Shown one piece after another: positions 48,395-60,277 of a stretch of 64,000 bases of DNA. The stretch covers positions 11,791,987 to 11,855,986 of the forward strand of contig CM065693.1 in assembly GCA_017654935.2 (NCBI GenBank). Reading direction: 5' to 3'. The notes beneath the pieces are model-generated. The model did not search any database, was not told the DNA's origin, and worked only from the letters and a program-made list of their open reading frames with translations. Each line of letters opens with the position of its first letter. Positions within the stretch are counted from its first letter, which is position 1. Source of the DNA: Phymorhynchus buccinoides. Its lineage: Eukaryota > Mollusca > Gastropoda > Neogastropoda > Raphitomidae. Position numbers and translations under genes: made by a program.

Positions 48395-50840
48395 ACTGTG
48401 TGGTACTAATCTAAGTACTTTTAGCACCAGGCTAATATTAGTTTTGTGTGTTATTTCAGTTTGTTTATTTTCCACACTGTTACGTTTTCTTATTTTTTAG
48501 TTCATGTCCTAAACCCTGCATACCACACTTTATATTTGCATGTCGGTCAGTAGTTTTTAGAAAATATGTCATTTTAGTGTCAGTTTTTCTGAACTATTTG
48601 CCTATTGGACAAAACGAAATAGAGTTGTTAAGCCCTTTTTTGCACCTCGTATTCCTAAACTGCACATTTTTTTCATTATCAGAAACAAAATAGGCTTGTC
48701 GTATATGTTTGCCTACTATTAAAAATACAAGTTTCAACTTTTTAAATTAATTATCGTTGAGATATTCGACTTCAATAACAGCCGTTGGGAATTTTCAAAA
48801 TGCGCAAATATTGATATTTAAAGCAATTATTTATAAACATTGAAGAATTTAACTGAAATTTGCATGTGGTTTCTATTACGTGTTTTTATAAATATGCATT
48901 GGTTTTTGGCGACTTTGAATTTTTGACCGTTTTGTAGATATACCTACTATAGACTGCCTATTTTGCGGCATTTTGCGACATTGCTGAACGAAATTTACTT
49001 TTTTTCTAGGCTAGGTTAGGGATTGTTAAGGGTTAGGTTATGTAAATGGTTCAATTAACGAAAATTGAAATTTGGGTTTTGTTCGCATGTCCTCTCATTT
49101 CTATCGACGAATTTTAACCCGACACTGCTTACTGCATGGCCCCCTCATTCCATGATGTCGTCCGTTTTCGGTGTAGCTTCGCGCATTTGCTGTCAGCGTT
49201 GTAATAGCGCGTGACTCCAATTTCTGTATTGAACTCCAAATCACGATCATGAGGCCATTTGTTATGTTTATAATTAGAAACTTGAACTAGTTTTAACATG
49301 CCTATTGTTCTTGGGGCAATAATTGGGTAGTACCCCATTTACCCCATCTCATACCCCGTTTTGCCCACACCGGTGCTAGAACCATGACGTCAGTAATGCT
49401 CACAACAGAAAGCAAGCCACAGTACAACAATCCATTTTGTAGTCAAAAACACATAAAATGTTGAACAATTATCAGTGGCATTCACAAACCCTTTGCTATT
49501 ATGGATCACTGAAAGTTAAAAAGTAGATCAATTGATCAAATATATGTTTACCTCTCCTGACGGTCCATTCCAGATCTTGAAGCAACGCGGGAATCATCTG
49601 GGTCTTGTCACGTTGATCTTTCCAGCAAATGATATTCTTAACCTTAAGGGGCCCCTGCAAGTGTATTTTCATGCTTCCTTTTCACCCCAAACCCCATTAT
49701 TCCCCGTGTCCCTATGTGTTTGCGTGCGACGAGTGCCTAATGTGCTTGAAATCTGTGCGCTTTCCTCGTTTGAAAACCTCATAAGCGTGTGTATTTGTTC
49801 TTGTGCTGTGTTGTGTGTCGTGTGGCGTGTGTGCATGCGCCGTTGTATGGTTGTAGTGTTTCCTGTGCAACAGAGCTATTTGGACGCGCTGAAGATTCTG
49901 AAACGAAGATTAGCAAGAGAAAAAATGGGAGTAGAATATTTATTATTTCTGGGGCAGCGATTTTATTGCTCACAAAAACTAGAAGATTTTTGACAAAAAC
50001 CAGATGCCTTGTGGCAAAAGAAAAGAAATCTAAACCCTAACCCTACCCGTAACCGAAGGAAAGAACCAAGAAATTAGCATGAGGGGAAATCTATATTTGC
50101 CGGAATCGATTACAAAGCTCTGCACTTATACCTTTTTTTTTTGCTGAACCATACCTTTTTTTGGGGGGGATAAATTTTAAATCTTTCTTTTGGGGTTGAG
50201 CCGAGATGTGAGGATGATGTGTGGAATAGGGGGAGAGTGTGTGCAGGCGGAGATTTTTAGGCGCGATTTTTAAAAAAAAAACCTGTATTTTGTGTCTGTT
50301 GATATATATATTATTGTAGTTAAGATTAGGCCTATTGTGTACTGTCCTATCTATGCTGACTACCCCCTTTTCGAGTTCTATAACAAAAGTTTATAATTGA
50401 AATGCGTACATTTTGTGTTGTTGTCTTTTACTAACACTTTCCGTTGTGCAGCTCCCCAAATGAAGAAAAACACCTGAAATCGGGGAGGGGTAGAGGGGGG
50501 GGGGGGGGGGAGGTTTTATTCCAAACAGATAATTTAGCTGAAAAGTATTAATACAGCTTTATGTTTGTAAAGAACAAACCGGAATGGAATTAACGAGATA
50601 CATGGTTGGTTGGTGCCACATCTGTCCTTTATACTTTATATATTTTTCTCAGTCTTACTTAGTAATTATCCCTATAGCAATCGCCTTCGTTCCATGTTAG
50701 TCTGGCCATAATATAAGTAGTCGGGATTTTTTTAAATAATGTAATACGGTTGGACTGTAGAGGGAGTATTGTTTTTTTGTCTCCTTTGGCTGTTTCGTTG
50801 TGTGTTGTCTATGTTGAATACAGCTGCTTCGCCAAAATAT
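48395..50840 (+). repeat. Indel-rich direct copy of 7100-9721
   Basis: Collinear with the intron and penultimate exon of MYDGF paralogue A, but about 7% shorter through many small deletions. It ends abruptly at 50840, after which the copy becomes clean and resumes at the equivalent of 10150. Confidence 0.92.
49874..49928 (+). pseudogene. mydgf: Error-rich copy of MYDGF paralogue A penultimate exon
   Basis: Matches 8673-8733 with about six bases lost (55 versus 61 nt); the donor reads GAGTAG instead of GTAAGT. The following terminal exon (9874-9971) is missing, because the sequence jumps from the equivalent of 9721 to that of 10150 at 50840/50841. Confidence 0.8.
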
Positions 50841-51187
50841 ATGTGTCACAGACAAATCCAACAATATTGCAAACAAAATCGTTTCTGTAGACAAGTAGTT
50901 TTAATGGAAATGTTTGGCTCAAAGATGGCTGGCGGTGAAAGGGTTAATGCATATATCTGTTGTGTATAATTGCAAGTGTTAAAAACAGTTTGAGTGGTTT
51001 ATTGGTACAATAGAACCTCCCTTATAAGACCTTCAAAAATCATCCAAAATGAGGTCTTATAAGGGAGGGGTCTTATAAGGGAGGTAGTTTTAATACTTAC
51101 AAAGAAGGGCAATGTCTCAGAGAAGTAGGTATGTCTTATATGGGAGGGAGTCTTATAATGGGAGGTCTTATAAGGGAGGTTCCACTG
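50841..51187 (+). mobile_element. 3' part of piggyBac-like MITE (to 50947) and pogo-like MITE (51008-51187), copy 2
   Basis: The first is cut at 50841 by the chimeric junction; the second is intact with TA flanks. Confidence 0.7.
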
Positions 51188-51355
51188 TATATCCTTTATT
51201 GATAGTGTGATTTCCTCACCAGTTTGTTTAACAAGGTAAGACTAGACCTTGGTAGTAATTGCGGTATAATTTTAACGTTTAAAAATGCGTGATGATAATA
51301 GATGTGGTTTAGCTGCGTAGTATTTCCAGGATCGACCCACTGTCTTTACATGTAA

Positions 51356-51812
51356 CAGGGCTGCCTACCCCTGTTTGCAGTTTTCAGGGACAAATTGCTT
51401 GAAAACCAGGGACAGAGACAGGGACAAACATTGCAATGTCATGCATCATGAAATATATTTCGTGATCTAGCAAAAATACTGTGACTTTGGATTTTTCCTC
51501 AGTCTTTAAAAAAGAAAAAAGCTTTTCGGTGCCAATGTGCTTCTATATAATCAAGATACTTTGGATTTCAGTAACATATATGACTAATATGTCGGTTATA
51601 TAAAGAACATTTCAACAGCGCCTGTTGTTTTGTGTATTCCTGCATTTTAATAGTAAGGTTAGCTAACAAGACAAGAAACTTCGCTACGAAATTTTGATTC
51701 TACTCGGTTTCCAGGGACACCAGACAGAAAAGTGGATTCCAGGGACAGGGTGCCCCTTTTAACTGTTTCCAGGGACAAATACCCCTTATGGGTGGGGTGG
51801 TAGGCAGCCCTG
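51356..51812 (+). mobile_element. CAGGGCTGCCTACC MITE, copy 2
   Basis: Allelic to 10667-11132; about 9 bp shorter around 51416. Confidence 0.6.
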
Positions 51813-51883
51813 GTATAGAAATGTCCCATATTATGTGCCTGTACCAGGTCGGAGAACAGTAATCTAATTTTTCTTTCTGTGTA

Positions 51884-52060
51884 CAGTGTTTTACGGACTA
51901 TAAGGCGCACCTGATTATAAGGCGCACTCCCCAGATTTTACACAAAATTCAAATTTTGTTCTGATAGTTTCTTACTATGTTATTCGTCACATTATAAGGC
52001 GCAGGGGTGGGGTCTAAGTCTAGGAAAAAAAAGTATCGCCTTATAGTCCGTAAAATACGG
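51884..52060 (+). mobile_element. ACTATAAGGCGC-family MITE, copy 2
   Basis: Allelic to 11204-11379, TA flanks kept. Confidence 0.7.
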
Positions 52061-52628
52061 TAGTCTTTTATCTGATTACGTATCAGATGGAGGTCAGTTT
52101 CTTGCGATAGAATGCTGCTCGTTAGCGGTAAAATTTGTTTGAACAGTCAATGTTACTGTGTCCAAAAACAGTTTGCAAGGTTAGGCCTCGTGTCAAATAC
52201 GTATTAAAAAAAAATCTGTGTGTGTAGTTTGAAATGTTCAGAGCAACTGTGAATTATAAATGTTAAAAAGTTTGTAAAGTAAGAATAAAAAAACCTGTTG
52301 TCTTCTAGAGTTGCCCAAATTGATCCTGACTCTGACCCCACCCCCCAAAAAAGAGAGAGAGAGAGGGAGGAGAAGATGGGAAAAAGAAAGGGGTGTGGGA
52401 AGGATAAGGGCATGTGATCTACAAAAATGCCCATAAAAAACAATGCTCATTGTAAAACTCAATCAAAATTTCCATTTAAAAAGGGTTGAACTCTCTCGGT
52501 GGAATTACAAAGTTTTGGGTGTGTTTTTTTATTGGGGGGGGGGGGTTGGGGGGGGGGGGGGGGGGGGGGGCAGAAAACAAGACTTGTCCCAATTTCTGAG
52601 TGTTGACTATGTACTACACACACAGCAG

Positions 52629-53029
52629 CATGGGTGCAACTCTCCACAATGAAAAAAACATGAAAGGCAGGGGTCCAGGGGCCGCCCAGGCCCTGGCGGG
52701 GTACAGGGGCAGAGCCCTGTTGGACGATTCAGGAGGGCAATGCAAGAGAAATAGATAACGAGACAGACAGATAGTTAAGTGATGAGTCTGATAAGCATTG
52801 TAAAATGTTCACATTGCCTTTGAAAACAATATGGCATCACCATGCTGTTTTCAAGATTCCCCGAGACAGACTTCCAGGATAGAACAACCAAGTTCAAAAT
52901 GCCCCAAATCGCTTGTGGTCGATTTTTGTGTGTGGATCAGTTAAAAAAAACCAACCACTGAAGTTCAGTTTTTGGTAAAATTTAAAAAAAACCTGAAATC
53001 AGTGTGAAACTGAAAGAGTTGCACCCATG
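52629..53029 (+). mobile_element. CATGGGTG-family MITE, allelic copy of 11931
   Basis: CAGCAG flanks retained. Confidence 0.63.
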
Positions 53030-53039
53030 CAGCAGCAAG

Positions 53040-53285
53040 TTAACCCTTTCACCGCCAGCCATATTTCAGCAAAAAACTTCCATTCAATTTACCTGGGTAG
53101 AGAACAAAAACCATCTGCAGTATTGGGGATTGTTCTGTGACATATATAAAATAAGGTCTATCCTTACTTCCCAAAACTAAGACAATAGGGTCTTTGGATA
53201 ATATACCCTGATTTGGTGCATTTTAATGACATAGGTGATAAATCCCTGTGGAGCTAAAATGCTACTTTGGCGGTGAAAGGGTTAA
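53040..53285 (-). mobile_element. piggyBac-like MITE, allelic copy of 12344
   Basis: TTAA at both ends. Confidence 0.7.
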
Positions 53286-53639
53286 AATATACTTGTTAGA
53301 ACAAAAAATGAACTACAAAGCTTAATGTGATTCACGTGGTTTCTTTATGATAAACATTTGTTTTTACCCCACCCCTTCCCTTCCACTCAAATGGAAAAAT
53401 AAACGATTAGTTCGCGAATGTGTGTGCATGTGCTTAACATAATATGTGTAATGAAAGATTACAATATATTTCATGAATAAAAGGATTGTAAAAACAGATA
53501 TGAAATTGTAAAAAAAAAAGTGATTTCTTAGTAATGAGTGCGTTTTCTCCCTTATTCATGGGCGACTGCAGAACAGGAACAAGCACAGCAACACTTCACC
53601 ATTTCACACTGTTTCTAATCGTTACATATTTCACATTTG

Positions 53640-54048
53640 CATGGGTGTAACTCCCCAAAAATGAAAACAACCTGAAAGGCAGGGGTCCAGGGGCCACCCA
53701 GTGCCCCGGCAAGGGCAGAGCCCCGTTGGACGATTCAGGAGGGCAACGCAAGAGAGAGAGAGAGATAACGAGACAGACAGACAGTCACAACGATGGACAA
53801 AGACAGTTTGAGTCCGATAAGCCTTGTAAAATGATTACATTGCCTTTGAAAGCAATATGGCATCAGTATGCTGTGTTCAAGATTCCCCGGGAGAGAATTC
53901 CAGGATAGAAAAATCAAGATAGAAACACCACAAATCGCCTGTGGTCAATGTTTTTGGGGAGGAATTTGAAAAAACCCACCTGAAGTTCAGTTTCTGGTAA
54001 AATTTAAAAAAAATGAAATCAGTGTAAAACTGAAAAGTAGCACTCATG
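53640..54048 (+). mobile_element. CATGGGTG-family MITE, allelic copy of 12944
   Basis: CATTTG flanks retained; right terminus reads CACTCATG. Confidence 0.63.
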
Positions 54049-54730
54049 CATTTGTATGTCAAAGATAGCATGTGACAGATGTTACAACAGAATTTAGCAT
54101 CCCACATGGGGACACCGGGGAATCTTTCACTGTTTCAATACAAATAGTTCCCCCACCTTCTGGAAGTTTTGTGCTGGCAACTTAATTCCTCTAATCTTTT
54201 CCTTTTCTTAACGTTTACTTTTTTTGGTATGCCTTATTGTCCCATTCTACTGCATTTCCCCCCCCCAAATAAATTTTTCCAAATAAATTTCTCTTTTGAG
54301 TTCCTCTGAAATCGGAATGTTTTGGCTGAATGCAGCGAGGAGACCGGAGACCAACGCTGACAACTGGACACATAGTTACACCTTACTTTATTACGTATTT
54401 CATCCATTATGGCATGGGAACACAAAAGAAGAACAGAAAGCACAGACAAAGTGCAAATTCCTGCCTTATTTATATACGGGGGTGGGGGTGGTGGGTCTTC
54501 CATACAAATAGTTCCTCCACCTTCTGGAAGTTCTGTGCTTGTAACTTCCTCTAATCTGCCTCTCTCTTTGACTTTGCCTTTTTCCTTGCTATGTGCCATC
54601 TACTATCTTTCTGACTTTTTGGCCCATTCTCCTCCTCTTTAACAGTTTTCTACTTTGAGCTCCTCCGAAATTGGAATGTGTCGACTGAATGCAGTGAGGA
54701 GACCAGTGAAAACTGGAAAACGGACACATA

Positions 54731-54900
54731 CTGTATTTTACGGACTATAAGGCGCACCTGATTATAAGGCGCACCCCCCAGATTTGACTCAAAATTCAGA
54801 TTTTGTTACCATATTTTCTTACTATATTATCAGTCACATAATAAGGCGCAGGGATATCAGTCTAGGAAAAAAGTATCGCCTCATAGTCCGTAACATAAGG
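54731..54900 (+). mobile_element. ACTATAAGGCGC-family MITE, allelic copy of 14027
   Basis: Inserted at the same TA of the same SINE-like repeat, so insertion predates the two haplotypes. Confidence 0.78.
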
Positions 54901-55144
54901 TACGTACCCATTGTGGCCTTATGGCCTGGGAAAGCAGAAGACGATGAAGAAGTTTAATCCCACTCAAAAGAAAATACAAAGCCAGAAATAAATGGGGATG
55001 CAGCTCAAAGTCAAGTCATGTTACATCCCATTTGCCCGCCTTGGTCTAATGAATGTGATTCAGGGTCAGAAAATTCAATGTACACTTTATCGGAATGACT
55101 GATAAACTAAAAAGTCAAAACTATTATACCAAGCATGATACCCT

Positions 55145-55386
55145 ATGGCCGTACACACATTACACAAGGAAACCCGATGAGCTTATTCACAAATAAGTAA
55201 AAGAAAGCAAGAAAATAAGTGGATGGGATAAGCGCATGCGGAAACGCATACGCTTATTTTTCTTTCTTGGAAATGCATACGCTTATTTTTCTTTCTTGGA
55301 AATGCATACGCTTATTTTTCTTTCTTTCTTTTATTTATTTACGGATAAGCGCATGAGGTTTCCTTGTCTAATGTGTGCACGGCCAT
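55145..55386 (+). mobile_element. ATGGCCGTACACAC MITE with internal 29-bp triplication
   Basis: 58 bp longer than 14441-14624, because a unit around GGAAATGCATACGCTTATTT occurs three times. Confidence 0.7.
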
Positions 55387-55869
55387 ACTCAACAAAATTT
55401 CATTAAAGTCTGTACACAATCTCAACAGCAAGCATGCTAAATGACAAAGGGAATCGTGGAAAAAAAACCACGATTTAAAATTCCTGTGATCAGAACGATA
55501 AATCGACTGAGTCGGTTAACTTTATATTTCAGAACATTATTTTTTCAGAAAACGAGATCTCATTATGAGTCATTACCTACAACTTCTCATCAAAATCCTT
55601 TCATAACCTTGTGCAGTTAATTTACACACAAAAAATCCAAAAAAAATCAACACCACCTGAACAGCCACTATCTAACTTCTCATTTACCACATAAGAATGT
55701 TGGGTTTTGTTTTATGTTTTACTTTTGCGTGCCACCATAAGCTGTATATCATTTTAAGGACAATAAAATGTTGTGACTTGTGTGAGAACATTGTTATGAG
55801 ACATGGTTTAAGTGGCAGTGGTTGGTTGATGGTTTCGTCTCACATGTACTGCTTGCACCCAAGCAGACG

Positions 55870-56101
55870 TTAACTCTCTCGCTGCCGATGTCGCATTTCT
55901 GCACCACGTCACTAAAAGGCATGAAAGTAGGATCTGTTATGCAATGATTTTACGCTGTTATTAATTTTGGGAGATAAAGTAATAGGTCTTAGTTCATACA
56001 GTGGAATTCACAGTATTGCAAACACCAACTTTTCTTTACTCAGCCAGATAAGTTTGACCAAAAAATGCTGGCAGAAAAATACCTGGCGGTGAAAGGGTTA
56101 A
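55870..56101 (+). mobile_element. piggyBac-like MITE, allelic copy of 15106
   Basis: TTAA flanks retained. Confidence 0.68.
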
Positions 56102-56149
56102 ACTTAAACCCAACTTTTCTTCAAATAAGAGACAAAAAACCCATGATCT

Positions 56150-56299
56150 GGTATCGTAAGCATGAGTGCATTTTAAACAGTTAACACGGGTAGTAACATG
56201 TAAATTAGAATGAACCGCCAATGGTATTGCTAGTATAGTGTAATTTACATGTTACGACCCGTGTTTAACTGCCCAAGACGCACTCACGATTACGGTACC
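56150..56299. mobile_element. 150-bp hairpin MITE, allelic copy of 15387
   Basis: Same stem and loop. Confidence 0.63.
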
Positions 56300-56406
56300 T
56301 GAACAACAGCCAATTTTTAATTTCACAATCAGTGTTATGTTCAATCTAAGTGGGTGTCTTCAATACAGTATCTGTTCTAACGGGCAGACAGGAGATATCA
56401 GTAGTA

Positions 56407-57041
56407 CAGTAAGACCTTCAAAAATCATCCAAAGTGAGGTCTTATAAGGGAGGGGTCTTATAATGGAGGTAATTTTAATACTTACAAAGAAAGGCAATGT
56501 CTCAGAGAAGTAGGTCTTAAGTGGGAGAGTCTTATAATGGGACGTCTTATAAGGGAGGTTCCACTGTATTACACAGATAGTTTGTATAATGTTCTTTGAG
56601 TGATGCTCAAACATTTCAACAATTTTAATATAAAACAACCAACAACAACAAAACGCCAATTAAACAGAGTGAGATAATTTTCGAGGGGCCAGACCCTCTT
56701 TATATCAATCCATGGACTGATTCTGATGATGTCAATTTATTTCATTATTTTATGTCAATTTATTTGACCAATTTTTTTTAGAATCCATTCAGAAATTCTT
56801 CAAGTCCCCTTGTTAACAGACAAACCTACAGAGTGGAGAGAACTGAACCAATGTGTAGATATGGTTAGTACAGTAGAACCTCTCTAGTGTTAAGAAACAA
56901 AGATCTTGAAAAATCAGCCCCAAAGAGGTTTTAGTAGGGAGGTGGACACTCAGTAGTCCGGATATGAAGGGGTAAAAAATTGGTGAAAATTTTATTTCGG
57001 TCACATTTTTTAGAGGGAGTCTTAATACGGAGGTTCCACTG
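56407..57041 (+). mobile_element. Two pogo-like MITEs (56407-56566 and 56871-57041), copy 2
   Basis: Allelic to 15644-15805 and 16110-16295; the second lacks about 15 bp near its right end. Confidence 0.66.
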
Positions 57042-57436
57042 TATTCCCATTTATACATTTGATTGATTTCACAACACATGAATGAAATTCTGCTTAACGT
57101 CCTCCGGTCTGGAACAGACACATATATGGGACATTAGTAGATATAAAGATGGTGGGAACGATCCTGGAGGCAATGCCCGGAGGCAGTGCAACACCAGGAA
57201 AGTCCCAAACTTTTAACAATATATACAGATGTGTAATCAAGTTCACAACACACTTTTTTGCTTTCCAAACATAACAAGGAACAGACAAAGGCATGGCATA
57301 TTCATCCCAGAACACCCTTTAATAATCATCAGAATGTTAAAGACAACATGTACTAACCTCTCAACATAACTATATTGCAAATAAAGTTTGCACAATTATG
57401 TATGTTGGTAGGGAAATTAACATACACATGAGCATG

Positions 57437-57476
<40 letters not shown>

Positions 57477-58771
57477 GCATGAGGGCAGGATGGAAAAAAA
57501 AGCTTTGTCAGTTTACCCTTTAACCCTCAATAAAGAACATTTTGACTTTGACACACACAACACACATACACACAAACACTCACACAACAGACAGACACAC
57601 ATACACACAAAAAAACACCAACACACACATAATTATACACCCACACAAACACACACATGCACCCCCCCCCCACCCACACACACACACACATACACACACA
57701 TGCATACATCAGGCATCAGAACAATCTGAAGTCCAATCCGCCATCAAGGCCCTAGACTGAAGAGGGACAACATTGAAATCCGCTCTGAACACCACCATAA
57801 AAGGCTTGTATTAAACCAACCTTCGGTAATAAAGTGATAAATCACTATAAAATGCTATTTAACACAAAGGATAACACTCAATAAAAAGGCAAAGCCTCTG
57901 CCAAGAGAAGCCAATCCTCTGTCATAAATTCTTAATCCTCTGATCCTCTGACAATTCTGATGTCTGATACATACAAACTCATAACTCATTGCATTAACCA
58001 ACCTTCTTCAGTTCCACACATTCTTACAACAAGATTTAGTAAAGCTCCCAAACATTTAATTTTACCCAGACAACAAACACACAAGACTTAGTATAATATG
58101 CCCAGGCACCTGTGTGAAACTTTTGAAAGATGAAGGACAACATGGAAATGAACAACACATGCAAACCTGACGATGCAAGCGATAGAAGAAAAAAATAAAT
58201 AAATAAGGCAGAGAACACTCAACCAAACTATCCATTCCCAATCTTCCATTCTTCTACCTTTTTGTTTGACTTCTCACAACTATTTATTCTTCCCAAATGG
58301 AACTGTTAAACTAAAAGCGTAAAAACCACAGAATGTTGAATTAAAAACAACAACAACAACCCAACAACAAATAAATAATATTTGAAATTCAAAAGCCAGA
58401 AGCATAATAAGCTGATAATCAGCAACATATTGATATATACTGATGTATTTTAAATGTTAAGTTGGTTTTTGAATTTAGTCCGGAATGTATCGCAAATACT
58501 TATTACTATGTAATTAAGCGATGTGTAGACTCTAAGCCAGATATTTGTTTTTACGCTTTTGAGTCAAGTGTAGTATTTTACCTCAATGCCTGTTTTCATA
58601 CACTAAAAGGAAGAGCAGATTATTCATACTTTCTTCATGCTATCACAAGCAGGGAAGAATCTACCATGAATGTTGTTGTCTGCAATCAAGTTATCTACAG
58701 AACAGTCACTTTGATCTATCTATTTTCCTGTCTGTCTGCCTGTCCGTCTAACTACCCTGTATATCCATTAT

Positions 58772-58991
58772 CAGTGATGTGCCGAGGATCGAAAATTGAT
58801 AGGATAAACTGTCCTGAGACAAGATAAATCAATATAGGACAATGTCCTGGCTCTTGCAGAAATCAATAAGACAAAGCGTGCCAGTGTTAAAAATGTAATC
58901 AGACATTTGTCCTGACAGGGGAGAACACAAAAAGCCATTTTCAAATTTTAATAGGTCAGTGTCCTATGACTGGAGCCCCGGGACATCACTG
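58772..58991 (+). mobile_element. CAGTGATGTGCC MITE, copy 2
   Basis: Allelic to 18241-18459. Confidence 0.58.
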
Positions 58992-59299
58992 CGTTATATG
59001 CCTGTCAGTCTTTGAACATAATTATCTGTCTACCTAATTTACCTAGTGTCGCCTGTCTCATATGATCTCTTCATCTACATGTACACATTATGTCAAACAT
59101 GTCTTAGTCTATGAACAAGCAACTAACTGCAAAATAGCCTATGCGACCATAACAACATATTTACAGGATAAAGTCAGAAATAAAGCCCCATGAACATTGT
59201 CAGACAACAGTATTCCACAATAATCACTTCTCTTCACACACTCTCCCAAGACACAAACCAAACATAGCAACAGCCACAACGGGCCACAATGTTCACACG

Positions 59300-59388
59300 T
59301 TACAAGTCCTCTTTCTTCTTCTTTCCCACATGACCGAGGATGATCACACTCGCCAGCTGGTTTTTGAACTTTTCGGGCTCAGCGTACA
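59300..59388 (-). CDS. mydgf: MYDGF exon 5, copy 2
   Basis: Terminal exon ending KEDL; stop TAA at 59302-59300. Confidence 0.91.
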
Positions 59389-60192
59389 CTGAAACAGACA
59401 GGCAACAGTTTTAACTTTTTGGTTTTGTCCCCCGCAAGTTATACAAAATCAGGGTTACATTTCAACAGGAAGAAGGGCCTACATCACAGAAAGAGGCTAT
59501 ATATATGTGAACAAAATCTAAGTTTACTGCCAGCACCGTTCCTCCAGCCTACAGGACTCGAGTCCATTGTCCTATTTGTCTTTTTGGAGCCTCTTACCAA
59601 TATACAGGAAGAAACCTAGCTTCCCTTTGTGGAACAATCTTCTTGTTGAGATGAGAGTAACTCTACTTTGGTAGACTAAGACCCCATCCATTGCTGAGCT
59701 GATGAGATCCCCTAGGTTCGAAACAGCTGTCCTCAGCTGGGTTCTGCCACTGCCTCCCTAATAAGGAGGAAAAACTAAACTAGCACTCTTTATGTTTTTT
59801 AGAACATAGATCAAACAACTGGTTTTGATTTTTAATGTTAGCTTCCAAAGACATAGGGACAAAAAAGTTTTAAAACAATTCTACATATATATATATATAT
59901 ATAGTTTGCTTTGATACAAAACTTTTTTTTTGTCCAACATCTGTGAACCTCAGAAACAAACTCAGTTACATTTAACTTTATGATTTGTTCTGTGTTTCTC
60001 CCAAGTGCCTATGCAAAGACAGCTCTTTCGACCAGTGAAGGTCTCCTCAGTCTGCATTATCGGCCTGCAATGGGTGTCCAGTGAATATCCAACCTGAGCA
60101 AGAAGACATTCTACAAGTACAAGAGAATGGTTGTCCCCTTTGCACCAGATTGAAAGTCCACAAAGAAAAAGAGAGAGAGTGTGTGAGTGTCT

Positions 60193-60277
<85 letters not shown>

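Noticed and set aside
47822..48500. Open frames of about 200 codons across the gap
   Set aside because: They consist of undetermined bases.
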